A stretch of DNA of 5,015 nucleotides from Promethearchaeota archaeon (GTDB taxonomy: Archaea > Asgardarchaeota > Lokiarchaeia > Sigynarchaeales > SOKP01): positions 1 through 5,015 of the forward strand of contig JAEOTL010000204.1 of the NCBI GenBank assembly GCA_016839845.1, read 5' to 3'. Positions 1-5,015 of this stretch are shown here, one piece after another; within the stretch, counting starts at the first letter, position 1, and the number at the start of each line of letters is the position of its first letter. Both the position numbers and the translations under genes were made by a program. The notes beneath the pieces were generated by a model. That model was not told where the DNA came from, ran no database searches, and was given only the letters and a program-made list of their open reading frames with translations.

Positions 1-383
1 AACTTCCAATAGAGGTGTATTGGATCGGTATTATTGGAATGTGGCTCCTTGGTGTTTGGGTATCAATAACCTTTATTTATAATGTCAATTATACTGCTTG
101 TTTTAAACAAATGAAAGAAGAAGAATACGCATTGGCAATGGGGGGGACATATAAATATGTTCGCCATCCAGCCTATATTGCAGGTGTATTTGAAATTATA
201 TTCATTTTTCTTGGCACTGGGATCTGGTTCATGTTTTTTGGTTTAATAGGTTTTCTAGCACTCCCTTATCAAGCTAAAGGGGAGGAAAAGATGTTACAAA
301 AGATGTTTGGTGCGGTTTATGAAGAATATGCATCTAAAACCGGTCGATTCTTTCCAAAAATAAAAAAGATTAACAAAAAATAG
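1..383 (+). CDS. ICMT-like integral-membrane methyltransferase, 5' end cut by window
   Basis: The reading frame is open from the first full codon at base 3, so the N-terminus lies outside the window; the GTG at 15 is probably internal. About 127 C-terminal residues remain, against roughly 180-220 for full-length family members. Numbering from the valine codon at 15, there is a hydrophobic segment at 3-24, the family motif RHPAY at 50-54 preceded by a Gly-Tyr-Val context, a second membrane stretch at about 56-85, and the C-terminal signature GEE at 89-91, then FGAVYEEY at 98-105 and RFFP at 111-114. This RHPxY plus EE...Y..Y...RFxP layout is typical of isoprenylcysteine carboxyl methyltransferase and phospholipid methyltransferase-like proteins (COG2020 type), which bind S-adenosylmethionine at the membrane face. 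The substrate cannot be told: in prokaryotes these enzymes are not tied to CaaX proteins. A run of seven G (140-146) sits just before the RHP motif, with the frame intact. The tail is lysine-rich. Confidence 0.85.
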   Translation, partial: LPIEVYWIGIIGMWLLGVWVSITFIYNVNYTACFKQMKEEEYALAMGGTYKYVRHPAYIAGVFEIIFIFLGTGIWFMFFGLIGFLALPYQAKGEEKMLQKMFGAVYEEYASKTGRFFPKIKKINKK

Positions 384-500
384 GTTAATACTTGTAAAGA
401 ATTTAATAGATCTATTTACTTTAAGCTTTCTCATAATCGATAATCAATTGTATTAATCAATGATGAAGGAAGGAGAGTTCAACTAAAATCTTCTCGTATT

Positions 501-530
501 AAAAACTCTAAAAGAAAATTTGGGGTTTTT
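501..530 (+). repeat. Imperfect hairpin in the spacer between the methyltransferase and esterase genes
   Basis: AAAAACTC (501-508) can pair with GGGTTTTT (523-530), using one G-T wobble, around a 14-base loop. The T-rich 3' arm resembles a weak terminator, but it lies ~118 bases after the methyltransferase stop and just before the esterase promoter, so its role is uncertain. The rest of the 384-566 spacer holds a direct repeat TAATCAAT at 441-448 and 454-461, and no credible gene. Confidence 0.25.
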
Positions 531-549
531 GATAAAGTTATATAAAAAA
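531..549 (+). promoter_or_regulatory. Candidate archaeal BRE/TATA promoter of the esterase gene
   Basis: A purine-rich GATAAAG (531-537, BRE-like) precedes TTATATAAA (538-546, TATA-like). The box centre lies about 24 bases before the ATG at 567. Since archaeal transcription normally begins about 25-27 bases after the TATA centre, this predicts a leaderless or near-leaderless mRNA, in agreement with the lack of any Shine-Dalgarno sequence. AT-rich DNA makes such boxes common, so this rests mostly on spacing. Confidence 0.45.
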
Positions 550-566
550 GCAATTTTATTATTTTT

Positions 567-1640
567 ATGCCGATATTGAACAAACTATTGTTAAGGCCAG
601 ACGTAAAAAAGCTCCAACAAAGGAGTCAAAAAATCATTACAAGAGGAGCTCTCGAGATTGCGGAAAAGGAAGGAATTGACATTATAAAAATGCTCTCTAT
701 AATTGCAGACGGGAATAAACGATTCTACGAGATACTCGCATCTGGAGAAGGTAAAACAGAAGATCTTTACAATCTTATAAATAGAGCCCAAATGAAGCAG
801 TTAGCAAAGATTTTCCGGGGTGCAATGGAATATAAAGGAAAAATTCTACAAGAACAGCATCCACTGTCTCCAGATGTAAAAATTGAATCTATTAATACTG
901 GAGGAGTGCCTGCAGAGTGGCAAATCTCTGAGGGTGTTGATGAAAAGAAAGTCTTATTATATTTTCACGGAGGAGGACATGTGTTAGGATCTCCAATGTC
1001 CAGTCGACCTTATACAGTTGAGATTGGAAAAGCCGCACAAGTAAAAGTATTGAGCGTGGATTACGCTCTTGCTCCAGAACATCCATTCCCTGAGGGTCCA
1101 AACGATTGTTTTACATCTTATAAATGGCTTCTCTCGAATGGATATAAACCTGAAAATATTATTATTGGTGGAGCTTCTGCGGGTGGAAACATGGCTCTCG
1201 CAACTCTTATTAAAATTAAAGAGGAAGTTATTACTATGCCCAGAGGTGCTATTGTTCTCTCACCCGGTATTGATTATACGATAAATAGTAAAACAATTCT
1301 AGAGAATGCTCCTACAGATTGCGTTATGGCCGACGTGGGTATTTTTTGGTGGATTCCTGCATATCTAAACGGAGCAGAGCCTAATAATCCTCTCGCATGC
1401 CCAATCTTTGCTGACTTTACAGGTTTCCCTCCAATTTTAGCACAAGTAAGCACAAGTGAGATGGTCTACGATCATTCTACTCGATTAGTGGAACTCGCGA
1501 AAGCTGCCGGTGTTAATGCCATTCTACAAGAATGGGACGATATGCCCCATGTCTGGCAAAATTACGGTCTCTACGACCTTCCTGAAGCAAAAGAAGCTAT
1601 AGATAAAATTGGTCAATTTATTAAAAATTTGTTTGACTAG
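567..1640 (+). CDS. Alpha/beta hydrolase, HSL-family esterase/lipase
   Basis: A 357-residue cytosolic-type hydrolase with no signal peptide. It carries the hallmarks of the hormone-sensitive lipase (bacterial family IV) group: oxyanion-hole motif HGGG at 134-137, the conserved DYALAPEHPFPEG block at 165-177, nucleophile elbow GASAGG at 202-207 with Ser204, and catalytic His328 in MPHVWQ. The acid is expected in STSEMVYDHS (295-304): Glu298 or Asp302 is the candidate, because the usual Asp-Pro-Leu motif is absent. Residue 203 is Ala where GDSAGG or GTSAGG is common. The first ~100 residues are helical and would form the cap over the acyl pocket. Such enzymes hydrolyse short- to medium-chain esters or lactones; the substrate is not predictable. 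The ATG at 567 is supported by an in-frame TAA at 543-545 with no other ATG between, and by the TATA box upstream. Transcribed alone; converges on the EutA-like gene. Confidence 0.93.
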   Translation: MPILNKLLLRPDVKKLQQRSQKIITRGALEIAEKEGIDIIKMLSIIADGNKRFYEILASGEGKTEDLYNLINRAQMKQLAKIFRGAMEYKGKILQEQHPLSPDVKIESINTGGVPAEWQISEGVDEKKVLLYFHGGGHVLGSPMSSRPYTVEIGKAAQVKVLSVDYALAPEHPFPEGPNDCFTSYKWLLSNGYKPENIIIGGASAGGNMALATLIKIKEEVITMPRGAIVLSPGIDYTINSKTILENAPTDCVMADVGIFWWIPAYLNGAEPNNPLACPIFADFTGFPPILAQVSTSEMVYDHSTRLVELAKAAGVNAILQEWDDMPHVWQNYGLYDLPEAKEAIDKIGQFIKNLFD

Positions 1641-1654
1641 TCAAGATTTCACAA

Positions 1655-1678
1655 CTTAAATATTTGAGAATAATTTTT
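1655..1678 (+). terminator. Weak candidate terminator after the esterase gene
   Basis: A near-palindrome CTTAAATATTTGAG (1655-1668) followed by a five-T tract (1674-1678) lies 15 bases after the esterase stop. The stem is short and AT-rich. Archaeal termination relies largely on T tracts, so the tract alone may suffice. The whole gap between the two converging genes is 42 bases, so the opposing transcript of the EutA-like gene probably ends within the esterase 3' end, where the plus strand has a five-A run (1623-1627). Confidence 0.25.
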
Positions 1679-1682
1679 ATGC

Positions 1683-3794
1683 TCACGAATCTTTCTTTTT
1701 CTTGTTAAACACCAAACTCTTTACAGTAACCGGGAATGCTTTTCGGTGTTCAGTTTGGAGCGGAGCACCTATATCTATCCAATCACCAGTCTCTAGGTCC
1801 AATTCATCTAAGCAAAAGAGGTTATTTTTAATAGTAGTCTCTCGCTTAATGGTCAGGCCTAACATTTTTCCGCCATCTCCTCCTAGGATTATAAGGACCA
1901 ATTTATTATTGACAACGGAATTTGGAAGGGTTGTTTCAATGGCTTTAGCTAGAGGTATAAGGTTAGGAGGTGTAATTAGGTCCTTGATGTAGAGTGCGAA
2001 ATCATCTTCTCCTTCAACCAAATTAAAGTTTTTTAGGGCGAGGGCAATCTTCTCTTTTTGTTTATTGACACTCTCATGTCCTTCAGCTAAAAGATCCTTG
2101 AAGTCCACAGTGATTGGTACAACGGGTACATTTTCTATCGGGAGGTTTATGGATTCATCACAGTAACATGTGGACCCTGAGATCGATAGAGAAAACGCCC
2201 CGGCTCCAATAACGGTTGCTCTTATCTTATTTTCAGGTTCTATAATGGGTAAGTTTAGTTTTTTACAAAGAGAAAATATATCTTCGGCAAGATACTTACC
2301 GATATCATTATATGGGTTGGAGTTTTTATCTGTATCCTCATCTTCACCCCTCTCATAGATCATCTCAGCAATGCCCCCAGAAAATAAGATTCCATCGATT
2401 GGACCTGTGATTTCTATGTTATCAGTCATCATAAGGAGTTTTGCAATCTTGCTTGTGGCAGGACCTTGCATTACTTCAAGCAATGCTTTAGCATATTCTT
2501 TTGTAATTTTTCGAACCTCACTTTCCGGAATTATATCTCCCAGCTTGTAAAATATGCCAAGTTCTTTCATAATCCATTCGGTGGGTTCATCTATTCGCCA
2601 AATTTTGAAATCTTTATTAATTCCCAATAATCTTCCACCCACATTGATACATGAAGTACTAATGACTTCACCATTAGAGGCTATAGCGATATTGCTTGTA
2701 CCTCCTCCTATGTCTATATTCATGAGAGTTTTCTGATCTTTTCTGGAAAGGGCAACCATTCCACTTCCCATAGCTCCCAGCATCGATTCAAAGTTTGGTC
2801 CAGCTGAAGCACTTACGAATTTTCCAGATTCTGACGATATTTTTCTAACAATTTCAGCAGCATTTTGTTTTTTTGCAGTTTCTCCTGTGACTATAACAGC
2901 ACCAGTTTCAACCATTTCAGGAGTAATGTTTGCATTTACATATTCTTTTTTGCAGAAATCCACAATTTCTTCAATATTTATGGTATATTTGTCTATTAAA
3001 GGAGTAAAAATGATATTCCCTTCATAAATTATCTCCCGATTGACTAGATTGAAACGATTTGACATATTAAAGAAGCTTGTTTCTCTTTTTAAGGTAAGAT
3101 GTGAAAACACTAGATGAGAAGTGGAAGACCCGATATCTATTCCCACACTTAGTATTTTAAGATATTCAGCATTAATTTCTGTTGAGTCCATATGTCCCAT
3201 AAGCACCTCTGCAGGATATATCTTAATTTCTTCAAACTCTTCTTCCTCCTCCTTTTCTTCTTCAATCTTAATAATTTTAATTACCATCTCTTTATCATGA
3301 TGTTTTGGTAATTCAATCTTTTCTGATGAATTATCTATTTTTTTCTTTATTTCTCGGGGAATTTCAAAGTTTTCCTCGCATACAGTACAAAAAAATCGAA
3401 GCTCAAAGGCCTTATTGCTTCCAGGTAAAATTGGCCCTTTTCTCTTTTTTCTAGCATTTTTATCGTTAACTTGCCTTCTCACTCTATCTAAAACAACATT
3501 GAAGTTGGAAACCATTACATCACATAGTTCATCGTATTCTTTTCCAGGTTTTAAAATTGCATCTAACGCTGGTTTAAACATCATAACATGCCTGTAGAAA
3601 CGAGAAAGACCTGTAAAATCTTCTTTTTCATGTTTTTTGAGGAGTTTTTCATGTTCTTCATTAAACTTTTTCACTAATTCCTCAGAATCTTGGTGTCCGT
3701 TTTTTTCTAACATAAATTTTAGATAATACTCTAGACTACTTTTCTGAGATTCTATATTAATTTCAATACTTGCGATTCTTTCATCTGTTTTCAT
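1683..3794 (-). CDS. EutA-like ethanolamine ammonia-lyase reactivase with N-terminal zinc-knuckle extension
   Basis: A 703-residue protein; E. coli EutA is about 467. Residues ~214-703 follow EutA end to end: phosphate-1 loop GIDIGSSTS (218-226), REIIYEG (253-259), GAVIVTGETAKKQNA (298-312), SASAGPNFES (328-337), phosphate-2 loop NIDIGGGTSN (359-368), INVGGRLL (383-390), adenosine motif LFSGGIAE (470-477) and the C-terminal GDWIDIGAPL (670-679). This is the actin/Hsp70-type ATPase fold; family members use ATP to expel damaged cobalamin from ethanolamine ammonia-lyase. Residues 1-110 are helical and charged; 112-120 are basic; Cys136/Cys139 (CxxC) with His165/His166 look like a zinc knuckle; 177-190 is almost all Glu/Lys, a linker. 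The extension is not part of classical EutA and I do not recognise the helical part. No eutB or eutC is in view, so the client enzyme is inferred; another B12 enzyme is possible. The ATG is the first in frame after an AT-rich leader and lacks a Shine-Dalgarno. Confidence 0.9.
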   Translation of the reverse strand: MKTDERIASIEINIESQKSSLEYYLKFMLEKNGHQDSEELVKKFNEEHEKLLKKHEKEDFTGLSRFYRHVMMFKPALDAILKPGKEYDELCDVMVSNFNVVLDRVRRQVNDKNARKKRKGPILPGSNKAFELRFFCTVCEENFEIPREIKKKIDNSSEKIELPKHHDKEMVIKIIKIEEEKEEEEEFEEIKIYPAEVLMGHMDSTEINAEYLKILSVGIDIGSSTSHLVFSHLTLKRETSFFNMSNRFNLVNREIIYEGNIIFTPLIDKYTINIEEIVDFCKKEYVNANITPEMVETGAVIVTGETAKKQNAAEIVRKISSESGKFVSASAGPNFESMLGAMGSGMVALSRKDQKTLMNIDIGGGTSNIAIASNGEVISTSCINVGGRLLGINKDFKIWRIDEPTEWIMKELGIFYKLGDIIPESEVRKITKEYAKALLEVMQGPATSKIAKLLMMTDNIEITGPIDGILFSGGIAEMIYERGEDEDTDKNSNPYNDIGKYLAEDIFSLCKKLNLPIIEPENKIRATVIGAGAFSLSISGSTCYCDESINLPIENVPVVPITVDFKDLLAEGHESVNKQKEKIALALKNFNLVEGEDDFALYIKDLITPPNLIPLAKAIETTLPNSVVNNKLVLIILGGDGGKMLGLTIKRETTIKNNLFCLDELDLETGDWIDIGAPLQTEHRKAFPVTVKSLVFNKKKKDS

Positions 3795-3860
3795 ATATAT
3801 GCAGCCTAATTTTCTGATTCTAAATTCTCCATCATTTCTATAGTATTGTTTAATTAAAAT

Positions 3861-3870
3861 TTATTTAAAA
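3861..3870 (-). promoter_or_regulatory. Candidate TATA box of the EutA-like gene
   Basis: On the minus strand this reads TTTTAAATAA. Its centre is about 72 bases before the ATG at 3794, predicting a start near 3839-3840 and a leader of roughly 45 bases. The leader would contain a tiny ORF (3835 to 3806, minus strand). Other AT-rich boxes closer to the gene are possible, so the choice is tentative. Confidence 0.33.
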
Positions 3871-3905
3871 ACTTATGTTAATGTATCATAGAATACAATA
3901 ATATA

Positions 3906-3919
3906 CCAAAACTTAAATA
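3906..3919 (+). promoter_or_regulatory. Candidate BRE/TATA promoter of the small HTH gene
   Basis: CCAAAA (3906-3911) followed directly by CTTAAATA (3912-3919) is a good match to the archaeal BRE plus TATA arrangement. The TATA centre lies ~33 bases before the ATG at 3949, giving a predicted leader of only about 7 bases. It lies ~36 bases from the opposing TATA candidate at 3861-3870, so binding at one could affect the other. Confidence 0.5.
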
Positions 3920-3948
3920 GAACAGAGACAATAATATATTATAGTGAA

Positions 3949-4314
3949 ATGACTTCTGAAAAACCTGCTAGAAGAACTCTTCAGGAACGTGTGGAAGCAA
4001 TTTTTAAGTTCATTGACACACAAAGAAATATATTTCCTAAAAGTCGATTAAAAGATATAGGAATTAATCCAAAAGCTGCTGAGAAATGGTTAAAAATAAT
4101 TGATTACATCCAGAATCAACCAAAAATTCGACTAATCCAAACAGAACATAATACTTTTATTGAGAAAGTGGAAGGGAAATATCAAGCACTCATGAGAAAG
4201 ATGGTCTTAGATGACACACTTTCATTTGAACAAAGGCTCCAGCATGTAACTGATTATTTGAAGTCTTTATATACTCGTGAACGACTTACAGAGTCAAAAA
4301 AAACTACTCATTAG
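3949..4314 (+). CDS. Small winged-helix/HTH-like protein of unknown function
   Basis: A 121-residue, basic, cysteine-free protein without signal peptide or membrane segment. Residues ~11-70 read as a helix-turn-helix with a wing: helix 12-24, then PKSRLKDIGINPKAAEKWLKIID (30-52), where LKDIGI, the turn at Asn40-Pro41 and AAEKWLKII fit a DNA-recognition unit, followed by an IRLIQTEHNTFIEK strand pair (60-73). Residues ~74-110 form a charged helical tail with YQALMRKM and FEQRLQHVTDYLKSLY, possibly for dimer formation. The domain call is by eye, without a named family. The ATG at 3949 is the only ATG after the in-frame TAG at 3889-3891, and it sits just behind a good TATA box. The gene is divergent from the EutA-like gene, a typical position for a local regulator, but nothing shows that it regulates that gene. 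It ends in a strong hairpin/T-tract. Confidence 0.75.
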   Translation: MTSEKPARRTLQERVEAIFKFIDTQRNIFPKSRLKDIGINPKAAEKWLKIIDYIQNQPKIRLIQTEHNTFIEKVEGKYQALMRKMVLDDTLSFEQRLQHVTDYLKSLYTRERLTESKKTTH

Positions 4315-4326
4315 TTAAGAAAAACA

Positions 4327-4357
4327 TCGTGAAACGATGATTTCACGAATTTTTTTT
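4327..4357 (+). terminator. Hairpin plus T-tract terminator after the HTH gene
   Basis: TCGTGAAA (4327-4334) and TTTCACGA (4341-4348) form a perfect 8-bp stem with a 6-base loop, followed after one base by eight T (4350-4357). It begins 12 bases after the stop codon. An alternative, overlapping 5-bp hairpin CATCG/CGATG (4325-4329 with 4335-4339) cannot form at the same time. Confidence 0.65.
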
Positions 4358-4366
4358 AATATATTG

Positions 4367-4513
4367 ATGATTGACCATGTTTTTTATAACTCGCTATCAT
4401 TAATTCTCACTAATATTGTTCCAATTGTAGTTTTATTGAATCGTTTCTCAAATTTATTAAAAAATTGGCAATTATTTAATAAAAAACTCAACAGAAGATT
4501 AAGAGTATTATAA
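4367..4513 (+). CDS. Possible 48-residue single-pass membrane miniprotein, low confidence
   Basis: An ATG-started ORF of 48 codons lies just after the terminator. Its translation has a hydrophobic stretch at about residues 9-24 (SLSLILTNIVPIVVLL) followed by a strongly basic tail (KNWQLFNKKLNRRLR), the look of a one-pass membrane peptide with a cytoplasmic C-terminus. No TATA box at proper spacing and no Shine-Dalgarno precede it. AT-rich DNA readily encodes Leu/Ile/Phe/Asn/Lys-rich peptides by chance, so this may be spurious. A strong inverted repeat (4453-4483) lies inside it. Confidence 0.18.
   Translation: MIDHVFYNSLSLILTNIVPIVVLLNRFSNLLKNWQLFNKKLNRRLRVL
4453..4483. repeat. Long hairpin-forming inverted repeat
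   Basis: TTTATTAAA (4453-4461) pairs with TTTAATAAA (4475-4483) over 9 bp; after one A-A mismatch, AATT (4463-4466) pairs with AATT (4470-4473) around a GGC loop. The element is symmetric, so it could act on either strand as a structured RNA or as a protein-binding palindrome. It is mostly A and T, which lowers its significance. Confidence 0.4.
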
Positions 4514-4539
4514 TTGGGCTATTATTTATAAAGACACAG

Positions 4540-4663
4540 TGATATATCTTTTATTTGAAAAAGCACTGCTTTTTCCATGTTTCCATTTCCATATTTTAAT
4601 CACTTGCTCGTAATAATAATTACGGGCATTTTATCTAATCTTCTTATAAATAAAGATATATTG
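4540..4663. ncRNA. Candidate structured non-coding element: outer helix enclosing two hairpins
   Basis: An outer helix pairs ATATATCTTT (4542-4551) with AAAGATATAT (4652-4661), and continues past a one-base bulge with ATTT (4553-4556) against AAAT (4648-4651). Inside it lie two separate hairpins: GAAAAAGC/GCTTTTTC (4557-4564 with 4568-4575, loop ACT) and GCTCGTAAT/ATTACGGGC (4606-4614 with 4619-4627, one G-T wobble, loop AATA). Together they would give a three-way junction of ~124 bases. I recognise no known RNA family (not tRNA, 5S or a clear C/D box RNA). The strand is unknown. The rest of 4315-4723 shows no confident gene. Confidence 0.25.
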
Positions 4664-4723
4664 AATAACTAATCTTATATCTTTTCTTGTATTATTGAGC
4701 GTTACTGAGATTAATAGTAGATT

Positions 4724-5015
4724 ATGACGAAGAACTTTAAAATTACTTATAAAGAATTTAAGACGGCTTTAAACAAGTTAAAATACCCCGATTCATGGTT
4801 TTGGTGTAGATACACTATAAATCCCTATTCAGGATGCTCGCATACATGTATTTACTGCGATGCTAGAAGCGAACGGTACTATTTAAGACAGGATTTTGAA
4901 ACTGAAGTAATCGTAAAATCAAATATTGATAAAAATCTTGATCAAAGACTTAAGAGGTCCCGTACGCTACTACCCGATGTAATAGGTCCGGGTGGTGTTT
5001 GCGACGCTTACCAAC
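4724..5015 (+). CDS. Radical SAM protein, SplB/COG1533-like, 3' end cut by window
   Basis: The first 97 residues of a radical SAM enzyme. The signature NPYSGCSHTCIYCDARSE (33-50) holds the CX3CX2C cluster motif (Cys38, Cys42, Cys45), which ligates a [4Fe-4S] cluster that cleaves S-adenosylmethionine. The flanking pattern (N-P-Y-S-G-C-x-H-x-C-I-Y-C-D-x-R-S-E and later GPGGVCDAYQ at 88-97) resembles the spore photoproduct lyase-like group, COG1533, rather than other radical SAM families. True SplB repairs a UV-made thymine dimer in spores; archaea do not sporulate, so the reaction is unknown here. The ATG is fixed by two in-frame stops just before it (TAG at 4715 and 4718). No Shine-Dalgarno is seen; a TATA-like CTTATATC near 4674-4681 could give a ~20-base leader. 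The gene runs off the right edge. Confidence 0.88.
   Translation, partial: MTKNFKITYKEFKTALNKLKYPDSWFWCRYTINPYSGCSHTCIYCDARSERYYLRQDFETEVIVKSNIDKNLDQRLKRSRTLLPDVIGPGGVCDAYQ

Noticed and set aside
140..146. Seven-G run in the methyltransferase gene as a phase-variable tract or sequencing error
   Set aside because: The frame reads through into well-conserved RHPAY and C-terminal motifs, so the stated length appears right, and seven bases alone is weak evidence for switching.
460..485. ATGATGAAGGAAGGAG stretch as a C/D box RNA start, a ribosome-binding site or a tiny ORF
   Set aside because: It contains a C-box-like ATGATGA but no CTGA D box follows within ~60 bases; the GGAAGGAG is followed by no usable start; the ORF is only eight codons.
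1633..1644. Perfect 12-base palindrome TTGACTAGTCAA across the esterase stop codon
   Set aside because: A six-pair palindrome is expected about once by chance in a window of this size, it has no loop to form a hairpin, and no paired copy exists nearby.
1702..3597. Several plus-strand open frames of 60-96 codons opposite the EutA-like gene
   Set aside because: They lie fully antisense to a gene with clear family motifs throughout and their translations show no recognisable domain.
4540..4663. Folded element as an intact miniature inverted-repeat transposon
   Set aside because: The outer repeats would serve as terminal inverted repeats, but I see no target-site duplication on either side and no second copy in the window.
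4315..4723. tRNA, 5S rRNA or CRISPR array in the gene-free stretch
   Set aside because: No GTTCGA-type T-loop with matching acceptor arms, no regularly spaced direct repeats, and base composition is too AT-rich for a stable RNA of those types.

Overview
The window is visibly AT-rich and looks archaeal. Two starts have a TATA-like element about 25 to 35 bases upstream of the ATG (the esterase at 567 and the small helix-turn-helix gene at 3949). None of the four visible starts has a convincing Shine-Dalgarno sequence. The mix of genes fits an Asgard archaeon of the Lokiarchaeia type: an EutA-like ATPase with an extra zinc-knuckle region, an HSL-type esterase, an SplB-like radical SAM enzyme and a tiny HTH protein. 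That placement rests on recall and gene content, not on a search.

Layout. Bases 1-383 (+) hold the C-terminal part of an integral-membrane methyltransferase of the isoprenylcysteine carboxyl methyltransferase (ICMT) type, cut by the left edge. After a 183-base spacer, 567-1640 (+) encodes a 357-residue alpha/beta hydrolase of the hormone-sensitive lipase family. It converges, across only 42 bases, on a 703-residue minus-strand gene (1683-3794). The last ~490 residues of that protein are EutA, the actin-like ATPase that reactivates B12-dependent ethanolamine ammonia-lyase. Its first ~210 residues are an extension with a predicted zinc site and an acidic linker. A 154-base divergent promoter region separates it from a 121-residue winged-helix-like protein (3949-4314, +), which ends in a good hairpin/T-tract terminator. 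Bases 4315-4723 have no confident gene but contain several perfect inverted repeats, a nested three-helix fold candidate, and two short hydrophobic ORFs in the same frame. From 4724 to the right edge is the start of a radical SAM protein of the spore photoproduct lyase-like group (COG1533 type).

No operon is evident: the genes are separately spaced and partly on opposite strands. The only arrangement suggesting a functional link is the divergent EutA-like/HTH pair. No ethanolamine ammonia-lyase subunit gene (eutB, eutC) is visible, so the EutA-like protein is an orphan within this window. The most interesting points are its N-terminal architecture and the structured non-coding stretch 4453-4663. 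I did not find a clear multi-gene novel system.
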